Shown here piece by piece: positions 1 to 7,336 of a stretch of DNA of 18,203 nucleotides. Under the pieces are notes generated by a model, which was not told where the DNA came from, ran no database searches, and saw nothing but the letters and a program-made list of their open reading frames with translations. Origin of the DNA: Nitrospinaceae bacterium. Lineage in GTDB: Bacteria; Nitrospinota; Nitrospinia; Nitrospinales; VA-1. Each line of letters starts with the position of its first letter. Position 1 is the stretch's first letter. Made by a program: the position numbers and the translations under genes. Where the stretch lies: positions 1 to 18,203 of the forward strand of contig JAJDBA010000090.1 of assembly GCA_029261675.1 (NCBI GenBank), given 5' to 3'.

Positions 1-334
1 CCTGTTCCGGCCATTCCAAAGTGTGAGCCCAACTGTTCAATGGGTCATGATTGCCATGAACAATGAACGATTGAATATTTTCATCCGAAAGCTCTTTTAG
101 AATACGGCGAAACTTCAATTGTGCCTGCAAACTACGGTCGGCACCATCAAAGACATCTCCTGCGATTAGAACAGCGTCTACTTTTTCCTGTAAAGCTAAA
201 CGAGAAATTTTTTGAAACGCCTTAAAGGTAGACTCTCGCAATGCGCTGGAAAGAGACGGAGCCTGCGAGGTCAGCCCTTTAAATGGACTGTCAATATGCA
301 GGTCTGAACAATGGATAAAGCGAAACTCTGCCAT
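1..334 (-). CDS. Metallophosphoesterase, DNA repair exonuclease (SbcD/YhaO-like), N-terminal part
   Basis: Partial gene that begins with ATG at 334 and runs off the left edge; 111 codons are visible with no stop. The translation begins MAEFRFIHCSDLHIDSPFKG, and the HCSDLHxDSPFKG start is typical of the YhaO branch of SbcD-like calcineurin-fold nucleases. Metal-ligand motifs are in order: D11-x-H13, GD at residues 59-60 (AGDVFDGAD), and GNHD at residues 94-97. In this family the protein is a two-metal nuclease subunit that usually works with an SMC-like AAA ATPase (SbcC/YhaN type), which would be expected just beyond the left edge. The Shine-Dalgarno is weak (GAAGAA-like, A-rich). A good sigma70-type promoter lies upstream. 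The broad family is secure; the exact DNA role is inferred from homology. Confidence 0.85.
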   Translation of the reverse strand, partial: MAEFRFIHCSDLHIDSPFKGLTSQAPSLSSALRESTFKAFQKISRLALQEKVDAVLIAGDVFDGADRSLQAQLKFRRILKELSDENIQSFIVHGNHDPLNSWAHTLEWPEQ

Positions 335-376
335 ATTTTTTCTTCGGTTTTGGGATGTAAGTTATTGTTCTTAAAC

Positions 377-405
377 AGTATATGAGATTTCAATGGCAAG
401 CTCAA
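377..405 (-). promoter_or_regulatory. Sigma70-type promoter for the metallophosphoesterase
   Basis: Read on the minus strand, TTGAGC (400-405) is followed by exactly 17 bases and then TATACT (377-382), close to consensus at both boxes. It would start transcription near 370, giving a leader of about 36 bases before the ATG at 334. I found no comparably good plus-strand promoter for the divergent aldo/keto reductase in this short gap. Confidence 0.5.
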
Positions 406-448
406 TGATTTTCTTGCTTACGCTGTGCAGCTCGCTCATACTTTCGAG

Positions 449-1663
449 ATGGAATACCGTCGTTTTGGAAAAACCAATGAAAAAATTTCTGTAATCACTC
501 TGGGTGGGATGCGGTTCAAGCATGGGTGGAATCCACCGCGCAGTCGTTTACCCGCTGAATCCATTCAAAACTGCATTGATACCACAAGACAGGCTTTTGA
601 TGTTGGCATTAATCATATAGAAACAGCTCATGGGTATATGAAAAGTGAGCACCTTTATGGAATTACATTGAAGGAGCTGGCAACGCCGCGTGATCAGTTT
701 AAGATGATGACGAAAGGGGCGCCGATGACAGGCGATGAAACCCGCGCGTTGGTAGAGGAACAGTTAGAAAACCTGCAATTGGATTTTGTAGATTTTTATG
801 GCTGGCATGGAATCAATAATCAAGAAAGATTGCAAGCGGCCATCAAACCGGGAGGGCCCGTTGAAGTTTTGCATCGCCTCAAAGAGGAAGGCTTGATCCG
901 TCATATCGGATTTTCTACTCACGGTTCTTTGGATGTTATTTTGCAGGCGCTTCAAACCGACTTGTTCAGCTTCGTAAACCTGCATTATTACTATTTTTTT
1001 CAACGTAATCTTCCAGCAGTCCAATTGGCGGGAGAAAAGGACATCGGCGTTTTTATTATTTCTCCGAATGAAAAAGGCGGCATGTTGTGGAAGCCATCGA
1101 ATATCGTTCAAGAGACCTGCGAGCCGATGACTGCGATTCAATTCAACGGCAGGTTTTGCCTGCAACATCCTCAAATCACAACATTGAGTTTGGGAATGCA
1201 TGCGCCAGAACATTTCCCACAAAATCTTTCGATTATTAGTGAAACAAAAGTTTCCAGTGATAAAGAACAAGAAATTCGCTTGCAGATGGATGATCGGCTA
1301 AATGAAGTGACAGACCTTTGTACTCTCTGCAATGATTGTCTTCCTTGTCCTGAAGAAATAAATATTCCAGAAGTGCTGCGGTTTCGAAATTTGCTTGAAG
1401 CTTATGATATGAAAGACTATGGAGAGTTTCGTTACAACATGTTCGAAGGCGAGGGTCACTGGTTCCCGGGAAACTTTGCATCCAAATGCACCGAGTGTGG
1501 TGACTGTCTTCCTCGATGTCCTGAGCAACTGGAAATACCAAAGCTATTGTTCGACACTCATAAAAGGTTATTTGACCGGAAAGCTTGGTTGAAGAGCAAG
1601 TTGTTCGACTTGGCAAGAACGGTTTTTAGAGCTTTAAGGAAATTTGTTCCGGGTATCGGTTAA
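449..1663 (+). CDS. Aldo/keto reductase with C-terminal double 4Fe-4S ferredoxin domain
   Basis: A 404-residue predicted cytoplasmic oxidoreductase. The N-terminal 290 residues form an aldo/keto reductase TIM barrel: start MEYRRFGKTNEKIS, then INHIETAHGY (residues 54-63), TKGAP with K89, and FYGWHGIN with H120. The usual catalytic set Asp-Tyr-Lys-His is present as E58-Y63-K89-H120, with Glu where most members have Asp; from memory this is shared with a ferredoxin-fused subfamily common in cyanobacteria. The C-terminal part has two cysteine clusters, C291-C294-C297-C300-P and C347-C350-C353-C357-P, each followed by a hydrophobic IP segment typical of this Fer4 domain. Electrons may therefore pass through iron-sulfur centres as well as NAD(P)H. 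The open frame extends upstream to a GTG at 425, but the ATG at 449 matches the family N-terminus. The substrate is unknown. Confidence 0.88.
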   Translation: MEYRRFGKTNEKISVITLGGMRFKHGWNPPRSRLPAESIQNCIDTTRQAFDVGINHIETAHGYMKSEHLYGITLKELATPRDQFKMMTKGAPMTGDETRALVEEQLENLQLDFVDFYGWHGINNQERLQAAIKPGGPVEVLHRLKEEGLIRHIGFSTHGSLDVILQALQTDLFSFVNLHYYYFFQRNLPAVQLAGEKDIGVFIISPNEKGGMLWKPSNIVQETCEPMTAIQFNGRFCLQHPQITTLSLGMHAPEHFPQNLSIISETKVSSDKEQEIRLQMDDRLNEVTDLCTLCNDCLPCPEEINIPEVLRFRNLLEAYDMKDYGEFRYNMFEGEGHWFPGNFASKCTECGDCLPRCPEQLEIPKLLFDTHKRLFDRKAWLKSKLFDLARTVFRALRKFVPGIG

Positions 1664-1706
1664 AAATATTTTCAAGTTTACAAGGATTATAAGTTGAGTG
1701 TGGGAG

Positions 1707-2804
1707 TTACTCAGAAGATTCGCGATAGACTTTAAGAATATGGGCGGGTTCGGTATCTGTAAGTTCTTTCACTATTTTTATCATTTGTGGCAAGGCATTT
1801 TTAAAAGCTTCAACCAAACGTGGTTCAAAGTCTTTGCCGCTACTGTCTTCGATAATTTTCATAGACTCTTCTACAGAAAAAGCATCTTTGTAATATCTTT
1901 TACTAGTTAATGCATCAAAAACATCGGCGACAGCTACGATTCTTCCAGCAAGAGGTATCTCTTCTCCTTTTAGGCCATAGGGGTAACCCGACCCATCCCA
2001 TCGTTCCTGATGGGAAAGCGCGATGGCCTCTGCCATTTGCAGGAGTTCAGACCGACTGCCGGAAAGAATTTTCGCACCAATCTCGGGATGCATCTTCATG
2101 GTTTTCCACTCTTTATCGTCTAGCTTTCCCGGTTTGAGCAGAATGTTATCGGGGATGCCGATTTTCCCAACATCGTGCATGGGGCTGGCTTGAAGAATGA
2201 GCTGGCATTCTTTTTCGTTCAATCCAATTTCTTTAGCTAGGAGGGCAGACAGTCTGCTCATGCGAATAACATGCATGCCTGTTTCATTATCGCGGTATTC
2301 TGCGGCGCGGCCCAAGCGCAAAATAGCTTCACGCCTCGTTTCTTCTAATTCATAGGTTCTTTCTTTTACTTTGAGCTCAAGAAGACGGTTTTGGTCACGG
2401 GTTTGATTGTGGAATAAGCGAATCTCAAGCATATTGGCAATTCGTTGCTTGACCTCAATGAGGTCAAAAGGTTTGCCTAGAAAATCTCGTGCCCCTGCCT
2501 CAAGAGATTTTATTCGAGTATTTCGATCCGATTGTGCAGTTAAAACCAGAATGGGTGCGTAGGAGTCCTGCTCCAATTCTTGGAGCTGTTCCATAACCTG
2601 GAACCCGTCGAGATGAGGCATATTTAAATCTAATAAAACTAGATCCGGGCGCATTTCTTCATACATTGTTATGGCTTTGCGCGAATCGGAAGTGCTGCGA
2701 AAATAGGTGTAGCCCTGCTCTTCGAGAATGTCTTCCAGCAATGCAACGTTTGCTGGCTCATCATCAACGATAAGAATTTTTGCTTTCAGGAAGTTAATAT
2801 TCAT
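1707..2804 (-). CDS. Response regulator with HD-GYP domain, probable cyclic di-GMP phosphodiesterase
   Basis: A 365-residue cytoplasmic regulator. Residues 8-125 are a CheY-like receiver: acidic pocket D14-D15, phospho-acceptor D59 (VLLDLNMP), and conserved K111 (GKPFD). A coiled coil at about 135-162 leads to an HD-GYP domain: ETGxHxxR at 174-181, H210-D211 in MHDVGKIGIPD, H239, and DGSGYP at 270-275 followed by AVADVFDAL with D294. HD-GYP proteins of the RpfG type hydrolyse cyclic di-GMP. The canonical HHE triplet before DGxGYP reads H265-Q266-E267, so one usual metal ligand is changed. The gene starts 29 bases after the histidine kinase stop and is almost certainly its partner. It converges on the aldo/keto reductase, with only 43 bases between the stops and no clear terminator. 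Confidence 0.93.
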   Translation of the reverse strand: MNINFLKAKILIVDDEPANVALLEDILEEQGYTYFRSTSDSRKAITMYEEMRPDLVLLDLNMPHLDGFQVMEQLQELEQDSYAPILVLTAQSDRNTRIKSLEAGARDFLGKPFDLIEVKQRIANMLEIRLFHNQTRDQNRLLELKVKERTYELEETRREAILRLGRAAEYRDNETGMHVIRMSRLSALLAKEIGLNEKECQLILQASPMHDVGKIGIPDNILLKPGKLDDKEWKTMKMHPEIGAKILSGSRSELLQMAEAIALSHQERWDGSGYPYGLKGEEIPLAGRIVAVADVFDALTSKRYYKDAFSVEESMKIIEDSSGKDFEPRLVEAFKNALPQMIKIVKELTDTEPAHILKVYRESSE

Positions 2805-2833
2805 GGTTCACACTTTCCCTATTTAAATGACTT

Positions 2834-5800
2834 TTAGTTATGTTTTTCCGTTAATTTTTCAGAAAGCTTTTTGGCCAATATATACTCATCTATTTTCTTT
2901 TTTAATTTGGATATATCTATGGGCTTTGTTATGTAATCTTTAAATCCTGCTTTTTTCGCCCGATCAATATCTTTTTGCATGGCGTTGGCGCTTAACGCGA
3001 TGACTGGGGTGTCATGTGTCTCTTCCATATTTTGTAAACGTTTGAGCGCTTCAAACCCATCCATCCCCGGAAGATTGATATCCATAAGGATAAGGTCTGG
3101 CTGATGCGCGTAAGCTAGGTCAAGCCCCATTGCCGCTTGGGGAGCAGTCAAGATGGTTACTTCGGGAAAATCGGATAGTATGTCCTGTACTAGAAGTACA
3201 TTTGTCTTGTTATCCTCAATGTATAAAACAGTAAGCTTTTGTGTTGAAGTTTCAGAGGAAGATGATTCTAAAGGTAGAAATTCATATTTTTTGTCGATTT
3301 TTTTAGGATCACAACTGGGTAGGGAAACAGAAAATTGTGAGCCTTTTCCCATAGTGCTATGAACATGAATTCTGCCATTCATTAGCTCAATCAGCTTTTT
3401 AGATATTGTCATGCCTATTCCAGTGCCTTCCACTTCACTACCTTCTGCATCCAGTCTGTCGAAAGGGACAAATATCTTTTCGAGTTTTTCCGATGGGATG
3501 CCCATACCCGTATCCGTTACTAGGAGATTAATAGTGCCGTCTTTCGGTTCCTCCAGGCTCAGAGTCACGCTTCCTTCTTTACGGTTATACTTGATGCCGT
3601 TGGAAAGCAGGTTGAGCAACACCTGTTTTAGACGCGTCTTATCTGCAAAAATATGGGCGCTGTTTTGTGAAGTAATCTTATCGATCAAGCAAATATTGAA
3701 TTTTTCGGCCATAGGGTGGACAACGTTCAAAACATCAGTTGCTAGTTCGGCGATGTTGATCGGCTCTAAGGAAACTGTGATTTTTCCGGCTTCCACCCGG
3801 GCTAGATCAAGGACTTCGTTTATTAATTCTAATAAGTGATTGCCGGCTTTTAAAATTTGGCTAAGACGTGATTTATGAGAATCGGATAGCGGGTCTTTGC
3901 GGCTTTCATTCATAATTTGCGCAAATCCTAAAATAGCATTCATGGGTGTTCGCAATTCGTGACTCATGCGGGAAAGGAATTCGGACTTGGTCTGGTTGTG
4001 GTGTTCTGCCAATTCCTTTGCTTGATTCAACTCATGAGTGCGTTCCTCTATGCGTTTTTCCAATTCATTGTAAGCATGTTGCAATTCTTTTTCGGAGTTT
4101 TTTCGAGCGGTGATATCGGTAAAAGTAACAACGGCTCCAACAACTTTTCCTAAGTCAATAATGGGTTTGCTTATGTATTCGACAGGAAAACTGGACCCAT
4201 CTTTTTTCCAGAAGACCTCTTCACTTTCATGGTGAACTTTCCCATCTTTAAAAGCGGCATAGATATGACATTTTTCTTTGGGGTAGTGAGTGCCATCGGC
4301 GTAAGAATGGTGGACCATTATGTGTTGCCCTGTTCCTAATAGTTCTTCCTCTGTATATCCCAGAATTTTGCATGCAGTTGGGTTCACAAAAGTAGTTTTG
4401 CCTTCTATATCGAGTCCATAAATTCCTTCTCCTGCTGAATTGAGTATCAGATTGCGTTCACGGTTAGCGAGTTCCATGGCCAATTCGTTGGCTTTGCGGT
4501 CAGAAATATCGCGAAGAATACCAACAAATATTTTCTGATCATTTTCAGCGGATTCAGAAACGCTTAATTCCATGGGAAAGGTGGAGCCATTTTTATGCAA
4601 ACCCATGACCTCTCTAACCATGTTGATGACTTTCTTTTCTCCGGTTCTGAGATAGTTATCCATATAACCATCGTGTTCACTGAAATAAGGTTCTGGCATC
4701 AGTATTGTTACATTTTTACCAATTACCTCTTTGGGGCTATAACCAAATACTTTTTCAACTGCGGGATTGACGGTTTGGATGATTCCCTTCTGATCGATTG
4801 CAATAACCGAATCAAAAAAAATACCCGTCAGAGAAGTCAAGCGTTGTTGGTTTTCCAGAGTTTGTCTGCGAGTTTTCAACATTCGGGATCGCAAAATCAG
4901 GCCAGCAATCATCAAGACCACAAGTAGCCCCAATAAAGTCAGGTACCAGAACAGCAAAACATGGAGAGGAGCAAACGCTTCATCTGCATCGATTTCTGTG
5001 GCAATACCCAGCATCTGTTCTTCCATCCAGGTCCAGGCTCCGATGACCAGAACCCCACGGTAATCGTTATACCCCTCAACGTTCACACCGGCTTTTTTCA
5101 TCACGGCGCTTTCTGCCATGAAGGTCAAGGGCCAGTTTTCAATAGGTTCGCCAGTATTTAGTTGTTTCTCTTTTAAGTCCCGACCTGGATTGCGAATCTT
5201 AATATTAAATATGGATGCTTTACCAGAGGGAAGCAAACCCGTCTTTGTCAGTTGCTCATCGAAGCGACTGTTGGAAACGAGTAGAGCATCTTCATTAAAA
5301 ACATAAGTTTCTCCAGTTTTTCCAAATCGGCTTCTAGTGAGCACCTTATCGAACTCTGTATCAGGCCGCATGCGAAAAGCCAGAACCCCTAAAACATTGT
5401 CGTCTTGGTCTTTTAACGGAGTGGAAACAAACTGGGTGGGTTGGTCGGCATAAAACTCTCCTCGTTCATTAGGGAGTTTAGTTTCCGCGATAAAGGGATT
5501 GGAGACGGCGGTATCCCCCTGTAAGGATTGGTAAAAAAATACCGAACGCTCTATTAATGCTCTTTTGCCGACAGGTTCATCAAGTAGGGCTCCTACTTGT
5601 AATCCCGTCGGATCGAATACTACAAATCCAATAAAACCGTATTTTTTACAGGCTTTGCCAAGGTGTTTGCGGAGCCATATTAAGGAAGCAGATTGTCGGA
5701 GCTGCTCTGCTGGCACATCTTCTTTTTTGGTAAGTTGGATGAGGGAAAGGATATTTTTGCGGATTTCTGGTTGATCTGCGAGTACTTGGGCGTCCAACTT

Positions 5801-6016
5801 TTTATCTTCAAAAAAAAGCCGCAACGATTCGACATTGGCCGCCAGTGTTAACTGCAACAGGTCTATTAGATTGCCTTCTATTTCCTTTTTTACCGAATGC
5901 ACACCGTACCCGCCAATGGCAATGAACAAAACCATTATGCCAACTAAAAAAGGCAAATATTTTGTATCCGATAAAATGGATGCTCCATCCTTACCACGCC
6001 TTAAAGGTGTAGACAT
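2834..6016 (-). CDS. Membrane hybrid sensor histidine kinase (double-Cache, two PAS, HisKA, HATPase, receiver)
   Basis: A 1060-residue sensor. A first transmembrane segment (about 21-40) and a second (about 352-375) bracket a roughly 310-residue extracytoplasmic region that looks like a double-Cache ligand-binding domain. Two PAS domains follow (about 395-507 and 520-637; the second is of the HHSxADGTxYP type with C583), then a coiled coil (640-675). The HisKA domain has phospho-acceptor H686 in SHELRTP. The HATPase has the N box around N806, G1 DTGMGI (835-840) and G2 GTGIGM (864-869). A C-terminal receiver (about 928-1045) has D979 as acceptor and K1031. All catalytic residues needed are present. 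It probably autophosphorylates, uses its own receiver in a relay, and controls the HD-GYP regulator downstream. GGAGGT sits only 2 bases before the ATG, an unusually short spacing. The ligand is unknown. Confidence 0.94.
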   Translation of the reverse strand: MSTPLRRGKDGASILSDTKYLPFLVGIMVLFIAIGGYGVHSVKKEIEGNLIDLLQLTLAANVESLRLFFEDKKLDAQVLADQPEIRKNILSLIQLTKKEDVPAEQLRQSASLIWLRKHLGKACKKYGFIGFVVFDPTGLQVGALLDEPVGKRALIERSVFFYQSLQGDTAVSNPFIAETKLPNERGEFYADQPTQFVSTPLKDQDDNVLGVLAFRMRPDTEFDKVLTRSRFGKTGETYVFNEDALLVSNSRFDEQLTKTGLLPSGKASIFNIKIRNPGRDLKEKQLNTGEPIENWPLTFMAESAVMKKAGVNVEGYNDYRGVLVIGAWTWMEEQMLGIATEIDADEAFAPLHVLLFWYLTLLGLLVVLMIAGLILRSRMLKTRRQTLENQQRLTSLTGIFFDSVIAIDQKGIIQTVNPAVEKVFGYSPKEVIGKNVTILMPEPYFSEHDGYMDNYLRTGEKKVINMVREVMGLHKNGSTFPMELSVSESAENDQKIFVGILRDISDRKANELAMELANRERNLILNSAGEGIYGLDIEGKTTFVNPTACKILGYTEEELLGTGQHIMVHHSYADGTHYPKEKCHIYAAFKDGKVHHESEEVFWKKDGSSFPVEYISKPIIDLGKVVGAVVTFTDITARKNSEKELQHAYNELEKRIEERTHELNQAKELAEHHNQTKSEFLSRMSHELRTPMNAILGFAQIMNESRKDPLSDSHKSRLSQILKAGNHLLELINEVLDLARVEAGKITVSLEPINIAELATDVLNVVHPMAEKFNICLIDKITSQNSAHIFADKTRLKQVLLNLLSNGIKYNRKEGSVTLSLEEPKDGTINLLVTDTGMGIPSEKLEKIFVPFDRLDAEGSEVEGTGIGMTISKKLIELMNGRIHVHSTMGKGSQFSVSLPSCDPKKIDKKYEFLPLESSSSETSTQKLTVLYIEDNKTNVLLVQDILSDFPEVTILTAPQAAMGLDLAYAHQPDLILMDINLPGMDGFEALKRLQNMEETHDTPVIALSANAMQKDIDRAKKAGFKDYITKPIDISKLKKKIDEYILAKKLSEKLTEKHN

Positions 6017-6401
6017 AGACCTCCACCCGCAATTAAGTTTTCCCCGAACTATAGAGCTATAATATTTATATTTACATACTGTTTCAAGCTAATATTTAAA
6101 GCGTGTTGTTAAATTATTGAAATAAAATATATTATTAAGTTTTTTTTATTCAACAGATATTTTTTTTATAGGAGAAAAATATCAGAATATTTTGAAGCTC
6201 TTGTTTTATATTGAAATTCCACCTATTAGGCTGTTGAAAACCCGTCAAAAATAAATTTATTTATTATCGGTATAGGAAAATTATTGATTTCGCCACCTAA
6301 TTATTAAATTAATCTTTGCGGTATCAGTGACTTCTGATGTAAGGAAGGAGGAGAGAAGAATGAAAACTATAGGCTAAGAGGATAGCGATAGGCTATTGTT
6401 T
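6017..6401. other. 385-base AT-rich intergenic region with a mini-ORF and inverted repeats
   Basis: No protein gene of normal size is present. Besides the kinase promoter at its left end, the region holds: an 8-base inverted repeat TTCAACAG (6149-6156) / CTGTTGAA (6231-6238); a perfect 14-base AT palindrome (6249-6262); and, on the plus strand, AAGGAGG (6345-6351), 8 bases, then ATG opening a five-codon frame MKTIG that stops at 6377. A weak stem ATAGC/GCTAT (6382-6386 with 6391-6395) is followed by TGTTTTTATT. The right end is the tail of the minus-strand sppA cluster, so a plus-strand transcript here would converge on sppA. Confidence 0.6.
6059..6087 (-). promoter_or_regulatory. Sigma70-type promoter for the kinase / HD-GYP operon
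   Basis: On the minus strand TTGAAA (6082-6087), a 17-base spacer and TATTAT (6059-6064) form a near-consensus promoter in AT-rich DNA. Transcription would begin near 6052, about 36 bases before the kinase ATG at 6016. No other promoter is obvious inside the two-gene operon. Confidence 0.5.
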
Positions 6402-7265
6402 TTATTGAGGAAACCAAAGATACTGCAGTCGCGGCGCAGGCGAAAAGGTTTGAGTGAGGTTTTTAGAAACAACCGTTTTCATTAACCAGTCCATAAATGG
6501 GACTTCTTCTTTTTCTTCGAGGATGCTTGGATGACCCACAATGCCAAGTTTTTTACCAAGAATTTCCTTGGTTTTTTCCAGCCCACCAAACTCATCGACC
6601 AATTTAAATTCAAGCGCTTGTTTTCCAGTCATAACCCTGCCATCAGCAAATTGTTTTACTTCATCTTCTGAGAGATTTCTTCCCAGCGATACTGCTTGTA
6701 CAAATTGCTTGTGTACATCGTCTACCACATTTTGTAATAGCTTACGTTCTTCGGGCTGCATGGATCGAAGTGGAGATCCGGAATCTTTAAATGCTCCGCT
6801 TTTGATCACTGCGGGGCGCACCCCAACTTTTTTAGCCAGCTCTTCTACGTTATTGAAAGCCATAATGGCACCTATGCTACCCGTCAATGTACCGGGATTG
6901 GCGATGACATAGTTTGCAGCGCAGGCAATATAATATCCACCCGATGCCGCAACACTGCCTAGCGAAGCATAAACAATTTTATTGGCATCTTTAATTTTAT
7001 TAATTTCATCATAGATTTCCTGTGCGGGAGCCACCGCGCCACCTGGTGAGTCTATGCGAACAATGATAGCTTTTATTTTTGGATTTCGGCGGTACTTCGA
7101 TAGTTGCCGGACTATTTCAGTGGAATCCATCAACATGCCGTTGACATGAACCATAGCGATTTCACTGTTTGAGGTTTTCCAACCATCCTGCATAAGTCCA
7201 CCCATAACGGATGCCGCAAAAAAGAATGCGAATAAACCTAATGTCCATTTAAAAAATTTTCTCAA
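6402..7265 (-). CDS. sppA: Signal peptide peptidase SppA, short form (serine protease, S49 family)
   Basis: Membrane-anchored protease that in this family cleaves leftover signal peptides. The single-domain form of about 290-300 residues resembles Bacillus SppA rather than the long E. coli form. Counting from the upstream TTG at 7304, the hydrophobic anchor is residues 20-38 after RKFFKW, nucleophile S121 lies in AASGGYY, and general base K173 lies in SGAFKDSGSP. The 52-residue Ser-Lys spacing matches that remembered for Bacillus SppA. I prefer the TTG at 7265, which has GGAAAGG six bases upstream and places RKFFKW directly after the start (287 residues). The TTG at 7304 would give 300 residues but sits one base from a perfect hairpin covering its only Shine-Dalgarno-like sequence. 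It follows rpsA and ends the aromatic/ribosomal cluster. Confidence 0.9.
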   Translation of the reverse strand: MRKFFKWTLGLFAFFFAASVMGGLMQDGWKTSNSEIAMVHVNGMLMDSTEIVRQLSKYRRNPKIKAIIVRIDSPGGAVAPAQEIYDEINKIKDANKIVYASLGSVAASGGYYIACAANYVIANPGTLTGSIGAIMAFNNVEELAKKVGVRPAVIKSGAFKDSGSPLRSMQPEERKLLQNVVDDVHKQFVQAVSLGRNLSEDEVKQFADGRVMTGKQALEFKLVDEFGGLEKTKEILGKKLGIVGHPSILEEKEEVPFMDWLMKTVVSKNLTQTFSPAPRLQYLWFPQ

Positions 7266-7305
7266 AGGTGACCTTTCCAACGAGGGAGGAATTTTAATGC
7301 TCAAG

Positions 7306-7327
7306 CCCGGCCTCGTTAGAGGCCGGG
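7306..7327 (-). promoter_or_regulatory. GC-rich stem-loop at the rpsA-sppA junction
   Basis: A perfect 9-base stem, CCCGGCCTC (7306-7314) with GAGGCCGGG (7319-7327), closed by a 4-base loop, lies 9 bases after the rpsA stop. No U-tract follows on the minus strand (the next bases are CTTGAGCATT), so it is not a textbook terminator. It may protect the rpsA 3' end, cause partial termination, or hide the GAGG that would serve the upstream sppA TTG at 7304. Confidence 0.55.
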
Positions 7328-7336
7328 TCTTCGAGT

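Noticed and set aside
764..1616. Minus-strand ORFs of 168 and 126 codons across the aldo/keto reductase
   Set aside because: They overlap a well-supported gene with all motifs in frame and encode nothing recognisable.
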